Part shown: piece after piece, positions 1-9,157 of the stretch
Layout of the letters: every line of letters starts with the position of its first letter
Numbering within the stretch: the first letter of the stretch is position 1
Source of the DNA: Thiohalophilus thiocyanatoxydans
GTDB taxonomy: Bacteria > Pseudomonadota > Gammaproteobacteria > UBA6429 > Thiohalophilaceae
Direction: 5' to 3'
DNA: 64,000 nucleotides
Assembly: GCF_004366735.1 (NCBI RefSeq)
Contig: NZ_SOQX01000006.1
Coordinates: 124,001-188,000, forward strand
Made by a program: the position numbers and the translations under genes
The notes under the pieces: model-generated
Databases searched by the model: none
Told to the model about the DNA's origin: nothing
Seen by the model: only the letters and a program-made list of their open reading frames with translations

Positions 1-425
1 AGCTGAATATCGATCCCAGCGAGGGACCGGATATCGTCGCCGTGGTCGAGGCCCAGCGCGAACGGGCCCAGACGCTGAAGGAGCTGGCGGATATTTGCCA
101 GTTCTTCTATCGCGATTTCGACAGTTATGATGAGAAGGTGGCCAACAAGCAGCTCAAGGCCGCCGCGCTAGAGCCATTACAACTGCTGCGCCGGAAATTG
201 TCTGAGCTGGACGAGTGGCAACAAGGCCCCATCCACGACGCGATCCACAGCACGGCCGGGGAGCTGGATCTCAAAATGGGCAAGGTGGGTATGCCGTTGC
301 GCGTGGCCGTCACCGGCGGTGCGCCGTCGCCGTCACTGGATCTGACGGTGTATCTGCTCGGCCGGGAACGGACCCTGAACCGTATCGATATGGCCCTGGC
401 GTATATTCGCCAGCGCACCGAATAA
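1..425 (+). CDS. gltX: Glutamyl-tRNA synthetase, C-terminal end (5' truncated by window)
   Basis: This is the last 140 or so residues of a class I glutamyl-tRNA synthetase, which charges tRNA-Glu in the cytoplasm. The frame is open from base 3 with no start in view; it begins LNIDPSEGPD and continues with VVEAQRERAQTLKEL, the linker and anticodon-binding helical domain typical of bacterial GltX. The end (GRERTLNRIDMALAYI) matches the usual GltX C-terminus, where a G+ERTL+RI motif is common. Catalytic HIGH and KMSKS motifs lie outside the window. A GTG at 42 could be mistaken for a start, but the frame and homology continue upstream of it. glnS follows after 27 bases, so the two related synthetases are probably co-transcribed. 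Confidence 0.88.
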   Translation, partial: LNIDPSEGPDIVAVVEAQRERAQTLKELADICQFFYRDFDSYDEKVANKQLKAAALEPLQLLRRKLSELDEWQQGPIHDAIHSTAGELDLKMGKVGMPLRVAVTGGAPSPSLDLTVYLLGRERTLNRIDMALAYIRQRTE

Positions 426-452
426 TAACGTTTTTACACGGATTGAATCAGC

Positions 453-2150
453 ATGCCCAGTGATACTCCCCGACCGACCAACTTTATTCGTCAGATCATC
501 GAGGCCGATCTGGCCGCCGGGAAACACGACGGCCGGGTGATGACCCGGTTTCCGCCCGAACCCAACGGCTATCTGCATATCGGCCATGCCAAATCGATCG
601 TGCTGAATTTCGGGGTGGCCGCGGATTATCACGGCGCCTGCAATCTGCGTTTTGATGATACCAATCCGCATAAAGAGAACGTCGAATTCGTCGAGGCGAT
701 CAAACGGGATGTGCAGTGGCTCGGCTATGAATGGCAGAATCTTTATTTCGCCTCCAACTATTTCGAGCAGTTGTACGCGTATGCCGTCGAGCTGATCAAA
801 CGGGGCAAGGCCTATGTCTGCGATCTGACCGGCGAACAGATCCGTGAATATCGCGGCACCCTGACCGAACCGGGCAGGGACAGTCCCTATCGCGAGCGCA
901 GCGTCGAGGAGAACCTGGATCTGTTTGCCCGCATGCGTGCCGGCGAGTTTCAGGACGGTGAAAAAGTACTGCGCGCGAAAATCGATATGGCCTCGCCCAA
1001 TATCAATCTGCGCGATCCGACCATTTATCGTATCCGTCACGGTGTGATCCATCATCAGACCGGTGAGCAGTGGTGTATCTATCCGATGTACGACTTTACA
1101 CACTGCCTGTCCGATGCCCTGGAAGGGATCACGCATTCACTGTGTACTCTGGAGTTCGAGGATCACCGGCCGTTGTACGACTGGTTCCTGGACACCCTGC
1201 AGACGCCGCATCATCCGCAACAGATCGAGTTTTCACGTCTGACCCTGGAACATACCGTGACCAGCAAGCGCAAGCTGACCGAACTGGTCGAGCAGGGCTA
1301 TGTGGAGGGCTGGGACGATCCACGTATGCCGACCATCGCCGGTCTGCGCCGCCGCGGCTATACGCCCGCCGCGTTGCGCGATTTCTGCGAGCGCATCGGG
1401 GTTACCAAGTCGGACAACTTCGTCGAAATGGGTGTGCTCGAAAACAGTATTCGCGAGGATCTCAACCGCGTGGCGCCGCGGCGCATGGCGGTGCTGCATC
1501 CCCTCAAGGTGGTAATTACCAATTATCCGGAGGAACAAACCGAACAACTCGAGGCGCCCAACCATCCGCAGGATGAGAGCCAGGGGAGCAGACAGATTAG
1601 CTTCAGTCGTGAGGTCTGGATCGATCGGGATGACTTTATGGAAGTGGCGCCCAACAAGAAATTCAAACGCCTGGTCAGTGGCGGCGAGGTACGCCTGCGC
1701 AACGCCTATGTGATCCGTTGCGATGAGGTGATCAAGGACGCGCACGGCGAGATTATCGAGCTGCACTGTAGCTTCGATCCGGCGACCCTGGGCGCCAATC
1801 CCGAGGGGCGCAAGGTCAAGGGCGTTATCCACTGGGTCAACGCCGCTGATGCGCTGCCGGCCGAGCTGCGGCTCTATGATCGGCTGTTCAATCATCCCAA
1901 TCCCGACAGTGCCAAAGACGGCAAGCTCTGGACCGAGCATCTCAACCCCGACTCTCTGCGCACCCTGACGCACAGTCTGGTGGAGGCGAGCCTGGCCTCG
2001 GCTGCCCCCGGCGAGGTGTTCCAGTTCGAACGCGAGGGTTACTTCTGTCTCGATGAGGCCCGCCGGGAGGGCGGGATGCCGGTCTTCAATCGCACCGTGA
2101 CCCTGCGGGACACCTGGGCGAAAATCGAGCAAAAATCCGCGGGGCAGTGA
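453..2150 (+). CDS. glnS: Glutaminyl-tRNA synthetase
   Basis: Charges tRNA-Gln with glutamine. The 565-residue product is close to the E. coli enzyme (about 554). The first signature [17 protein letters not shown] (about residues 32-48) holds the HIGH motif at 42-45. The second nucleotide-binding motif reads VTSKRK at 269-274, where many GlnS proteins have VMSKR; this is a mild deviation. The C-terminal half is the two-barrel anticodon-binding region ([24 protein letters not shown]). Having GlnS means that tRNA-Gln can be charged directly. It lies 27 bases after gltX, and a strong hairpin follows the stop, so gltX-glnS probably forms one unit. Confidence 0.96.
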   Translation: MPSDTPRPTNFIRQIIEADLAAGKHDGRVMTRFPPEPNGYLHIGHAKSIVLNFGVAADYHGACNLRFDDTNPHKENVEFVEAIKRDVQWLGYEWQNLYFASNYFEQLYAYAVELIKRGKAYVCDLTGEQIREYRGTLTEPGRDSPYRERSVEENLDLFARMRAGEFQDGEKVLRAKIDMASPNINLRDPTIYRIRHGVIHHQTGEQWCIYPMYDFTHCLSDALEGITHSLCTLEFEDHRPLYDWFLDTLQTPHHPQQIEFSRLTLEHTVTSKRKLTELVEQGYVEGWDDPRMPTIAGLRRRGYTPAALRDFCERIGVTKSDNFVEMGVLENSIREDLNRVAPRRMAVLHPLKVVITNYPEEQTEQLEAPNHPQDESQGSRQISFSREVWIDRDDFMEVAPNKKFKRLVSGGEVRLRNAYVIRCDEVIKDAHGEIIELHCSFDPATLGANPEGRKVKGVIHWVNAADALPAELRLYDRLFNHPNPDSAKDGKLWTEHLNPDSLRTLTHSLVEASLASAAPGEVFQFEREGYFCLDEARREGGMPVFNRTVTLRDTWAKIEQKSAGQ

Positions 2151-2155
2151 GGGCC

Positions 2156-2182
2156 GTCGTCGCGCACGGGTCGCGCGACGAC
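2156..2182 (+). terminator. Hairpin after glnS, possible terminator
   Basis: A perfect 10-bp inverted repeat (GTCGTCGCGC / GCGCGACGAC, loop of 7) starts 5 bases after the glnS stop. The stem is very GC-rich, but TTGATC rather than a T-run follows it, so intrinsic termination is plausible but not certain; it may instead protect the 3' end of the mRNA. Confidence 0.5.
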
Positions 2183-2259
2183 TTGATCTATGCAGCTGGC
2201 GAAACATTCGGCAAATGACTGAAATTCGGACGGATCCTGGAAAAATCCGCGCCGGATGA

Positions 2260-2288
2260 TTGACATAAGGGGGCCGCTGACGTAAATT
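2260..2288 (+). promoter_or_regulatory. Sigma-70 promoter of the tRNA-Ala / tRNA-Glu unit
   Basis: A consensus -35 TTGACA (2260-2265) is followed after exactly 17 bases by TAAATT (2283-2288). The next bases, GCGCGCTC, form the GC-rich discriminator typical of stable RNA promoters under stringent control. The predicted start, near 2295, is about 10 bases before the tRNA-Ala gene. Confidence 0.85.
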
Positions 2289-2304
2289 GCGCGCTCTCGA
2301 TTTC

Positions 2305-2380
<76 letters not shown>

Positions 2381-2401
2381 GAGACCACAGCGGGGTGACG
2401 G

Positions 2402-2596
2402 GTGAAATATATCGGACGCTTTGCTGTGTACCTCGGGATCATACTGATAGTACTGGGTATGATCGCCGGATTCGGTGCGATGCTTGTCAAACAGGACAGC
2501 GCGGGCATTCAGTGGCTCGGTGTCGTGCCAGTAGGGTTTGTAGTACTATTGGCGGGCACTGTCATGTCGCAGCTGTCACGTCCCGACGACGAATAA
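2402..2596 (+). CDS. Small membrane protein (64 aa) between two tRNA genes
   Basis: The product is a 64-residue protein with two predicted membrane helices: about residues 6-28 (FAVYLGIILIVLGMIAGFGA) and 38-58 (LGVVPVGFVVLLAGTVM). A short hydrophilic loop (VKQDSAGIQ) joins them and the tail SRPDDE is acidic. It starts with GTG at 2402, preceded closely by GGGGTG, a fair ribosome binding site. It lies 21 bases after tRNA-Ala and 11 bases before tRNA-Glu on the same strand, so it is probably made from the tRNA primary transcript. I do not recognise a named family. Alternating hydrophobic and charged composition and the exact fit between the tRNA genes favour a real gene. Confidence 0.62.
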   Translation: MKYIGRFAVYLGIILIVLGMIAGFGAMLVKQDSAGIQWLGVVPVGFVVLLAGTVMSQLSRPDDE

Positions 2597-2607
2597 CGTA
2601 AGTTTTC

Positions 2608-2684
2608 GTCCCCATCGTCTAGTTGGCCTAGGACACCGCCCTTTCACGGCGGCAACAGGGGTTCGAATCCCCTTGGGGACGCCA
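2608..2684 (+). tRNA. tRNA-Glu (anticodon TTC)
   Basis: The 77-base cloverleaf starts GTCCCCATCGTCTAGTTGG and ends GGGGACGCCA with CCA encoded. The anticodon stem CCGCC/GGCGG encloses CTTTCAC, giving anticodon TTC. The T-arm is GTTCGAATCCCC. No separate promoter is evident in the 11 bases before it, so it is probably co-transcribed with tRNA-Ala. Terminators follow directly. Confidence 0.98.
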
Positions 2685-2694
2685 AATATAAATC

Positions 2695-2718
2695 AGCCCG
2701 CTTCTGCGGGCTTTTTTA
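2695..2718 (+). terminator. Rho-independent terminator after tRNA-Glu
   Basis: The stem AGCCCGC / GCGGGCT with a TTCT loop is followed by a run of T, beginning 10 bases after the tRNA 3' end. This is a textbook intrinsic terminator for the tRNA transcript. Confidence 0.93.
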
Positions 2719-2730
2719 TTTGCTGTTAAG

Positions 2731-2756
2731 AAAGGGTCCTTCATGGGCCCTTTTTT
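2731..2756 (+). terminator. Second, tandem terminator
   Basis: The stem AAAGGGTCC / GGGCCCTTT (one G-T pair) with loop TTCAT is followed by a T-run. It stands about 20 bases after the first terminator and would catch read-through of the tRNA transcript. Confidence 0.85.
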
Positions 2757-3031
2757 ATTGGATAGCATTTTCAGGATCGAAGGTCCCCTCCAGAACGGCC
2801 CGCATGCACGGATCTCTTGTTTTGCCTGGCTGGATCCAGACAGCCGGGCAATAGCTGATTGTTTACGCCTTTGACGCCTTGCCACTTCGCATGGCGTGCA
2901 GCGGTTCGTCACGGTCATTTTGAACCCGTGCAAGGAATGGCGAGCCGGGTGTTGAACCCGGCCGGGTTTCGGGCGGAGGGCGGTGGCCGGGGTAATGGGG
3001 GATCACGACTGCCCCGGCGATCGGCACTGGC
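2757..3031. other. Non-coding stretch, nothing recognised
   Basis: Between the tandem terminators and the tetR promoter there is no convincing reading frame with a ribosome site, no RNA gene and no clear repeat. Short open frames on both strands lack coding character. Confidence 0.5.
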
Positions 3032-3078
3032 TTGCATTTGGCAAAAATCGCCCTATACTAACTGACTGGTCAGTCAGT
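3032..3078 (+). promoter_or_regulatory. Promoter and overlapping TetR-type operator of the efflux operon
   Basis: TTGCAT (3032-3037), a 16-base spacer and TATACT (3054-3059) form a good sigma-70 promoter. An 18-base near-perfect palindrome, ACTGACTGGTCAGTCAGT (3061-3078; 16 of 18 positions symmetric), follows immediately and covers the expected transcription start. Its TGACTG/CAGTCA arms resemble operators of AcrR-like TetR repressors. The position implies that the downstream TetR protein represses its own operon by blocking initiation. Confidence 0.85.
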
Positions 3079-3090
3079 ATTTCAGGGGCA

Positions 3091-3744
3091 ATGGCAAAAA
3101 CTCTTTTAGAACAGTCGGATAGCAGACGCCATCAACGGCGCAAAGCGGCGCGGCCGGGTGAAATCATTGCCGCGGCGCTGGAGTTGTTTGTCGAGCACGG
3201 TTTTGCGGCTACCCGGCTGGAGGATGTGGCGCGCCAGGCGGGGGTCTCCAAAGGCACGGTCTATCTCTATTTTGACAGCAAGGAAGCGTTGTTCGAGGCC
3301 GTGGTGCGGGAGATTGTGATTCCCCAGGTCGAGCGCAGCGAACTGCTGGCGCAACAGCACCGGGGCAGTCAGGCCGAATTGCTTGAACAGCTGGTGATGA
3401 ACTGGTGGCAATCGGTCAGCGCCGGGCCGGTTTGCGGTATTCCCAAGCTGATTGTTGCCGAATCCGCCAACTTCCCGCAGGCGGCACAATTTTTCGTGGA
3501 TAACGTGATCAACCGGGTACGCGGGATTTTCAACAAGGTCATCGAAAAGGGCATCGAGCAGGGCGAATTTCGCCAGATCGATCCCGAGTATGTGACGCGC
3601 CTGTTGATGTCCCCGATGGTTTTGCTGGCTATCTGGCGTCACTCTCTGCAACCCTACGATCAGACCTTTCCGATGGATGAGCAAACCTATTTGCATCAGC
3701 ATCTTGATCTGTTTCTCAACGGACTGAAAAAGGAGATGCCATGA
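3091..3744 (+). CDS. TetR/AcrR family repressor of the efflux operon
   Basis: This is a DNA-binding repressor of 217 residues. The N-terminal helix-turn-helix (about residues 20-66) has the family pattern IIAAALELFVEHGFAATRLE, then VARQAGVSKGTVYLYF. The remaining helical part is the ligand-binding and dimer domain, which gives no clue to the inducer. I chose ATG 3091 because it follows CAGGGG and lies just after the operator; an in-frame start at 2983 would lie upstream of the promoter. The stop overlaps the tolC-like gene (ATGA), so the regulator is the first gene of the operon it probably controls. Confidence 0.92.
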   Translation: MAKTLLEQSDSRRHQRRKAARPGEIIAAALELFVEHGFAATRLEDVARQAGVSKGTVYLYFDSKEALFEAVVREIVIPQVERSELLAQQHRGSQAELLEQLVMNWWQSVSAGPVCGIPKLIVAESANFPQAAQFFVDNVINRVRGIFNKVIEKGIEQGEFRQIDPEYVTRLLMSPMVLLAIWRHSLQPYDQTFPMDEQTYLHQHLDLFLNGLKKEMP

Positions 3745-5174
3745 GTGCGCGCAGCGTGATGGGCGGACTGGTGCTGTTGTTGAGCCTGCCGGTGGCGCAG
3801 GCCGAGGAACAGACGCTTGGTTTTGAACGGGTGGTGGAAAAAATCCTGGGTCATTATCCGAGCCTGGAAGTGGCGCGCCTGCAGGTGCAGCGTTCGCGCG
3901 AGGAGATCGCCCGGGTGGAAAGCCAGCTGGGCTGGGAAATGGCCAGCGACGGCGGGGTCTCGCATGATGTCTCCGTGTTCGGGACACCGACCGATCGCGC
4001 CGATGTGAATCTCTCCCTGGAGCGGCAGCTGGAATCGGGTCATCGGGTCGGGGTCAGCGGTAACTATACCTATGAGGACAGCGCGTTCACGGTCAACCCG
4101 GAATTTCCCAATCCCTCGCACTCCACCCAGCTGGATCTCAATTACCGCATTCCCTTGAAGCAGGGTGAGGATAATCCGGCCTACACTGAAAGCCTGGCGG
4201 GGGCTGCGGCCGGGGTTGAAGCCGAACGTGCCGCCGCGCAAGCCCTGCGCAACGATATCGCCAATCAGGCACTGGATCTGTTTTATGCCAAGGCGCTGAG
4301 CGAGGCGCGACTGAACAGCGCCCGTGAGGCCCTGAACAACGCTCGCCGTCTGCAAGAGTATATTGCCGATCGACGCGAGCTGGGGCTGGCCGAAGAGAAG
4401 GATAGCCTGCAGGCCGAGGCCCAGGTCAGGGCGCAGCAGACCGCTCTGGAACAGCTGGAAATGGGCCTGGAACAACAGCAGATTGCGCTTAACCGACTCA
4501 TGGGCGAGCCCTGGCAACGGCGCTATCGCAGTGTCGTGCAGGTGCAGTCGCAACTGATCGAGCAGAGGGTGGAGGCGCTGGTCGATCAGGCGGAAGCCCG
4601 TTATCCCCCGCTACAGCAAAACCGCGCCCGCCTCGAAGTGACCGAAACGGTTCTGCATCGCAGCCGCGATCAGCGCAAGGATCAGCTGGATCTGATCTTC
4701 TCGGTGGGCAGCCGTACGCGCAGTGGCGATGCCACGACCGGCAGTGTCAACGAGCAGGATATGGCTGGTCAGATTCGCTTTGAGTACCGTGAATCATTGA
4801 ACAAGCAGGGTCTGGATGCCGAAGTGCGCCAGGCGCAACTGGATCGCACCATCGCCATCCAGGAGATTCGCCGTGCCCGTGACGAGCTGACCTACGGCGT
4901 CGCCAGTCTGGTACAGGAGATCAATGCCGCCCGTCGGGCACTGGATAGCAGCCGCCGGCGTTTGCAAAGCGAGCAGGATAAATACCGTGAGGCCATGCAG
5001 CGTTATCGTCAGGGGCGGGAGCAGACCGATCGGCTGATCCAGTTTGATAATGAACTGAACGATGCCCGACTGACGGTGGCCGAACTGGAGGTCGAGCTGG
5101 CGCGCCGGCTCAGTGCCCTGCGGATTCTGCATGGCAGCTTCTGGGCCACCCTGGATACCGGGGAACTGCGATGA
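3741..5174 (+). CDS. TolC-type outer membrane efflux protein
   Basis: This is an outer membrane channel for tripartite efflux. The 477-residue protein starts with a Sec signal peptide (GGLVLLLSLPVAQA, cleavage near residue 21). Long amphipathic heptad-rich helices (about 160-260 and 370-470), rich in Ala, Gln, Arg and Glu, alternate with beta segments such as VNLSLERQLESGHRVGVSG, the duplicated layout of the TolC/OEP family. It overlaps the TetR gene by ATGA upstream and the RND pump gene by ATGA downstream, so translation of all three is coupled. The usual adaptor gene is missing between it and the pump. Confidence 0.9.
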   Translation: MSARSVMGGLVLLLSLPVAQAEEQTLGFERVVEKILGHYPSLEVARLQVQRSREEIARVESQLGWEMASDGGVSHDVSVFGTPTDRADVNLSLERQLESGHRVGVSGNYTYEDSAFTVNPEFPNPSHSTQLDLNYRIPLKQGEDNPAYTESLAGAAAGVEAERAAAQALRNDIANQALDLFYAKALSEARLNSAREALNNARRLQEYIADRRELGLAEEKDSLQAEAQVRAQQTALEQLEMGLEQQQIALNRLMGEPWQRRYRSVVQVQSQLIEQRVEALVDQAEARYPPLQQNRARLEVTETVLHRSRDQRKDQLDLIFSVGSRTRSGDATTGSVNEQDMAGQIRFEYRESLNKQGLDAEVRQAQLDRTIAIQEIRRARDELTYGVASLVQEINAARRALDSSRRRLQSEQDKYREAMQRYRQGREQTDRLIQFDNELNDARLTVAELEVELARRLSALRILHGSFWATLDTGELR

Positions 5175-8100
5175 TCCGGTTTCTGGTCGAACACCGCCTG
5201 GTCGTCCATCTGATTTCGATCTTTTTGATCGTGCTGGGCATTATCGCGATCGCCAACATCAACCGCGAGGCCTTTCCCAACGTCAATCTCGACAAGGTAC
5301 AGATCGAGATCGCCTATCCCGGATCCTCCCCCGAGGAGATCGAACGCATCATTATTACGCCCATCGAACAGGAGCTGCGTTCGCTCGATGGTATCGACAC
5401 CATGACCTCCATTGCCTTTCCCGGTTCGGGGCGCATCAATCTCGAGGTGGATCCCGATGCGACCAATCGGGATCGCATTGTCAGTGATGTGCAGCTGGCG
5501 GTGGATCGCGCCACGTTACCCGGTGACATGCCCGAGGATCCCGTGGTGCTGGAAGTGGACGGCAAGATGATTCCGATCATCCAGCTGGCCATCTCCGCGC
5601 CGCGCGATGAAGTGGCGCTGAAACGGCTGGTGGATGACATGGAAGACGATCTGCTGAATATCGACGGGATCGCCCGGGTACAGATCCAGGGCGATCGACG
5701 GGCCGAGCTGCGGGTGGTGGCCGACCCCGAAAAATTGCGTGAGCACCGCATCTCCATCGGTGAGCTGGCCGAAGTACTGGAGAACTGGAACGTCAACGCG
5801 CCGGGCGGCGATCTGGAAACCCCGCAGGGCCAGCGAGCCATTCGAATTGTCGGCGAATATCAGCAGACCCGGGATATCAGCGAGCTGGTGCTGCGCGCCA
5901 ACGAGCGGGGCGAGGGGATTCGACTGGGTGATATCGCCGAGGTGACCGAGTCACTGGAGGAGGCCGATACCTACTACGATGTCAGCGGTACGCCGGCGCT
6001 GAATGTGATCGTGATGAAAAAAGCCGAGGCTGACATCATCGAAGCGGTGGATCGGATCGACGCTTATCTGGCGCAGGTGCCGGAACGTTACGGCGATGAT
6101 ATCGAGATCGAAACCTTCCAGGACTTCTCCTATTTTGCCAAGGTGCGTCTGGGGGTACTGACCAATAACGCCCAGGTCGGGCTAGTACTGGTCTTTCTTT
6201 CGCTAATCCTATTTTTACGCCCCTCGGTGGCGTTGACCACCACCTGGGGTATTCCGATCGTTTTTCTGACCGGCCTGTATGTTCTGTACCTTTCCGGTAT
6301 TACCCTGAACCTGGTTTCCATGCTCGGCTTTATCATGGTGCTGGGAATGCTGGTGGATGATGCCATCATCATCGGCGAGAACATTACCTATCATATGGAG
6401 CAGGGACTGTCGCCCAACGAGGCGGCGGTGACCGGCGCGAAAGAGTTGATCGGGCCGGTAACGGCGACCATTTTGACCACGGTTACCGCGTTTTTGCCGA
6501 TGCTGTTCATGAGCGGCATGATTGGCAAGTTTATCGTCGCCATTCCCATCGTGGTTATTGCCCTGCTGATTTTCTCCTGGCTGGAGTCGTTTTTGATCCT
6601 GCCCAGCCATGTCGCGCATGTTACCAACAGTAAAAAACGTCCCGGCGAACGCCGCTGGTTGGTGAAGCTGGAGAATGGCTATGCCTGGATGCTGGACAAG
6701 GCGATTCGTCGCCACTGGATCACCTTGCTGATCTCCATTGCGGCACTGGCATTGAGCCTGTTTGCAGCCATGAATGTGCTCAAGTTCCAGCTGTTTCCGC
6801 CGGTGGATGTGGATGAATACATCGTGCGGGTAACGGCACCGGCCGGTACCAGTCTGGAAGCAATGCGCGAGCGAATGCGCGCCATCGATGAAACAGTGCG
6901 CGAAGGAACCAATCCGGACTATCTGGAAACCACGATTATTTCCACCGGTCAGATTGCGACGGATGCCAATGATCCCCTGATGCAGCGCGGCAGCCGCTTC
7001 GGGCAGATCCGGGTCAATTATATACCCGCGGTACTGCGTGAAGATCATGATGTGCTGGATGACATGCGCCGGTTTGAATCCCTGTTAACGGAAAAATTCC
7101 CGGACCTGGAGATCACTTTGGGCGAGATCAAACATGGCCCGCCCACTGGTCGCGCATTGGAGGTGGAGATTTCCAGTGACAACAGTGATGTCAACGAACG
7201 GGTTGCTTATCGACTGATGGATTATGTGAAAACCCTGCCGGGGATCACCACCATCGAAAGCGGCCTGCAACCGGGCGATCCGGAGCTGCACGTGGTGGTC
7301 GACCGGGTCAAGGCGGCCTACGCGGGGATCGACCTGGCGACTATCGCCAGTCACGTGCGCGCCGCGGTCGACGGCTTGCGGGTGACGACTACGCGCAAGG
7401 GGACCGAGGAAGTGGATATTACTATCCGACTGGCGAATGACAGCGACGATCCCGTTGGCAGATTGATGCAACTGGATATTCCCAATCGCTCCGGCGGCAT
7501 GGTGCCGTTGAACCGGCTCGCCAAACTCGAGGAGCATGACGGCTATACCACGATTCGGCATAAACAGGGTGTGCGCGCGGTGACCGTGGTCGCCAATCTC
7601 GATAGCAAGCAGACAACCAGTCTGGAGATCAACCGGGCTGTGGAAGAGGGCGAGTCACAGTGGCTGGGTGAGGATGCCGACAAGGTCCGGGTGGTTTACG
7701 GTGGCGAGAATGAAAAGAACCAGGAATCTTTTGCGGATCTTAAATGGGCATTTGCCGTCGCGTTGATCGGAATATTCTTTATTCTCGCCATTCAGTTCAA
7801 TAACCTGGGTTATCCGCTGCTGGTGATGATGGCAATCCCGTTCGGGGTGGTGGGGATTGTGATCAGTTTCCTGCTGCACGATCTGTTCTGGAAAGACATG
7901 CCACTGTCGTTTTTCTCGACCCTGGGCATGGTCGCGTTGACCGGGGTGGTGGTCAACAGTTCGCTGATTATGGTGGTATTTATCCAGCGGGCCCTGGAGG
8001 AAGGTTATAAGACCTACGAGGCCGTGATGCAGGCCGGCCGCCGACGTCTGCGCGCGGTGATCCTGACCGCCGCCACTACGGTACTGGGCCTGTTACCGAC

Positions 8101-8281
8101 CGCCTACGGCTGGGGCGGTTCGGATCCGTTCGTTGCCCCCATGGCCCTGGCCCTCTCCTGGGGGCTGGCTTTTGCGACGCTGGTGACCCTGTTTACCATT
8201 CCGGCCGCATTTGTCGCCGCCGCGCGGGTCAAGCAGGGGGTTGTTCGACTGTTGACCCGATCCACCGGGGCACGCGAATAA
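5171..8281 (+). CDS. RND-family efflux pump, inner membrane permease
   Basis: This is a proton-driven AcrB/MdtC-like pump of 1036 residues, the usual RND length. An N-terminal membrane helix (about 10-28) is followed by a large periplasmic loop, a block of helices around 325-500, a second periplasmic loop and a final helix block from about 860. The transmembrane motif LGMLVDDAIIIGENI contains Asp396 and Asp397, which align with the proton-relay pair Asp407/Asp408 of AcrB. At the AcrB Lys940 position, by eye, the helix reads GVVVNSSLIMVV and has no lysine, as in several other RND subfamilies. The substrate cannot be read from the sequence. No membrane fusion protein gene is present in the operon. 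Confidence 0.93.
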   Translation: MIRFLVEHRLVVHLISIFLIVLGIIAIANINREAFPNVNLDKVQIEIAYPGSSPEEIERIIITPIEQELRSLDGIDTMTSIAFPGSGRINLEVDPDATNRDRIVSDVQLAVDRATLPGDMPEDPVVLEVDGKMIPIIQLAISAPRDEVALKRLVDDMEDDLLNIDGIARVQIQGDRRAELRVVADPEKLREHRISIGELAEVLENWNVNAPGGDLETPQGQRAIRIVGEYQQTRDISELVLRANERGEGIRLGDIAEVTESLEEADTYYDVSGTPALNVIVMKKAEADIIEAVDRIDAYLAQVPERYGDDIEIETFQDFSYFAKVRLGVLTNNAQVGLVLVFLSLILFLRPSVALTTTWGIPIVFLTGLYVLYLSGITLNLVSMLGFIMVLGMLVDDAIIIGENITYHMEQGLSPNEAAVTGAKELIGPVTATILTTVTAFLPMLFMSGMIGKFIVAIPIVVIALLIFSWLESFLILPSHVAHVTNSKKRPGERRWLVKLENGYAWMLDKAIRRHWITLLISIAALALSLFAAMNVLKFQLFPPVDVDEYIVRVTAPAGTSLEAMRERMRAIDETVREGTNPDYLETTIISTGQIATDANDPLMQRGSRFGQIRVNYIPAVLREDHDVLDDMRRFESLLTEKFPDLEITLGEIKHGPPTGRALEVEISSDNSDVNERVAYRLMDYVKTLPGITTIESGLQPGDPELHVVVDRVKAAYAGIDLATIASHVRAAVDGLRVTTTRKGTEEVDITIRLANDSDDPVGRLMQLDIPNRSGGMVPLNRLAKLEEHDGYTTIRHKQGVRAVTVVANLDSKQTTSLEINRAVEEGESQWLGEDADKVRVVYGGENEKNQESFADLKWAFAVALIGIFFILAIQFNNLGYPLLVMMAIPFGVVGIVISFLLHDLFWKDMPLSFFSTLGMVALTGVVVNSSLIMVVFIQRALEEGYKTYEAVMQAGRRRLRAVILTAATTVLGLLPTAYGWGGSDPFVAPMALALSWGLAFATLVTLFTIPAAFVAAARVKQGVVRLLTRSTGARE

Positions 8282-8384
8282 ATACAACGTTCACGATCCG
8301 CGTAGCGTGGATGACTCGCGTTCAATTGGTGTGTTGCCGGAGCGCTTCACGCCGCAGTTCGACGGTTGCGGCTAAATAAGGTTT

Positions 8385-8876
8385 TTACAGTCGGCCGGCG
8401 GAGGCGAAGTGACGTCGCCAGTAGCGATCCTTGAGGTTGGCGATACTGACCTGCTTGCCGCTGGAGGGAGCGTGGATAAAACGGCTGTCGCCCAGGTAGA
8501 TGCCGACGTGGGAGACAAAGCGGTTAGATTTGCTGCTGAAGAAAATCAGATCGCCGGGGCGCAGGGCGCGGCTGGGGATATGCTGCACACTGCGGTATTG
8601 CTGCCCGGTGGTGCGCGGCAGTTCGAGGCCGGCTTTTTGATAGGTATACTGAACGAGGCCGCTGCAATCAAAACCGTGCCGGGGCGAGTCGCCACCGTAG
8701 CGATAGGGTGTGCCGAGCATGCTGCGGGCCACTTCCACCAGTTTGTCCCGATCGATCGTCGTGTCGGCCGAGCGATGTAGCGGGACGCCACACCCGTATA
8801 GCAGTAACAACGCGAGTCCCGCCGGCCAGAGCCATCCGATGTTGAGCTGCAGGAGGGAGGGATTTGTTTGCTGCAT
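8385..8876 (-). CDS. NlpC/P60 peptidoglycan endopeptidase, probable lipoprotein
   Basis: This 163-residue enzyme probably cuts peptidoglycan stem peptides or cross-links in the periplasm. After a hydrophobic N-terminal segment there is a possible lipobox, LLYGC (Cys near residue 29). The NlpC/P60 domain follows, with the catalytic Cys in GFDCSGLVQY, His in VSHVGIYLG and a third polar residue in FIHAP. The length and layout resemble E. coli MepS/Spr, but the similarity is not close enough to assign that name. It is convergent with the RND gene and divergent from mrcB, so the two neighbouring genes on its promoter side both act on the cell wall. Confidence 0.88.
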   Translation of the reverse strand: MQQTNPSLLQLNIGWLWPAGLALLLLYGCGVPLHRSADTTIDRDKLVEVARSMLGTPYRYGGDSPRHGFDCSGLVQYTYQKAGLELPRTTGQQYRSVQHIPSRALRPGDLIFFSSKSNRFVSHVGIYLGDSRFIHAPSSGKQVSIANLKDRYWRRHFASAGRL

Positions 8877-9157
8877 GGGTGTACTCCGTTTGGCTATTTT
8901 TAGCCCATCCGGGCTCCCAGGTCAATAATTCGAGAAATATCAGCTATTTCAAAGACTTTCTTTATGCGATTTACAAATCGTGACGGGCGGACGGTGACTC
9001 CCGGGAAGAGGGGGACGATTGGCGCGCCGGCAGTTGGGCGGCCTGTGACCGACTCGTCAGCGCCGCCTGGCTGCAGATGCTTTATACTGGCCGCTTTATC
9101 CTGACCGGGGCGCTTGTTCAGGCGGGGTCGGTTGTTTTGAAGGAATGTTGATCGGAT

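Noticed and set aside
2983-3090. Upstream extension of the TetR gene to an ATG at 2983
   Set aside because: It would place the promoter and operator inside the gene; the residues upstream of 3091 show no TetR homology and the downstream ATG has a better ribosome site.
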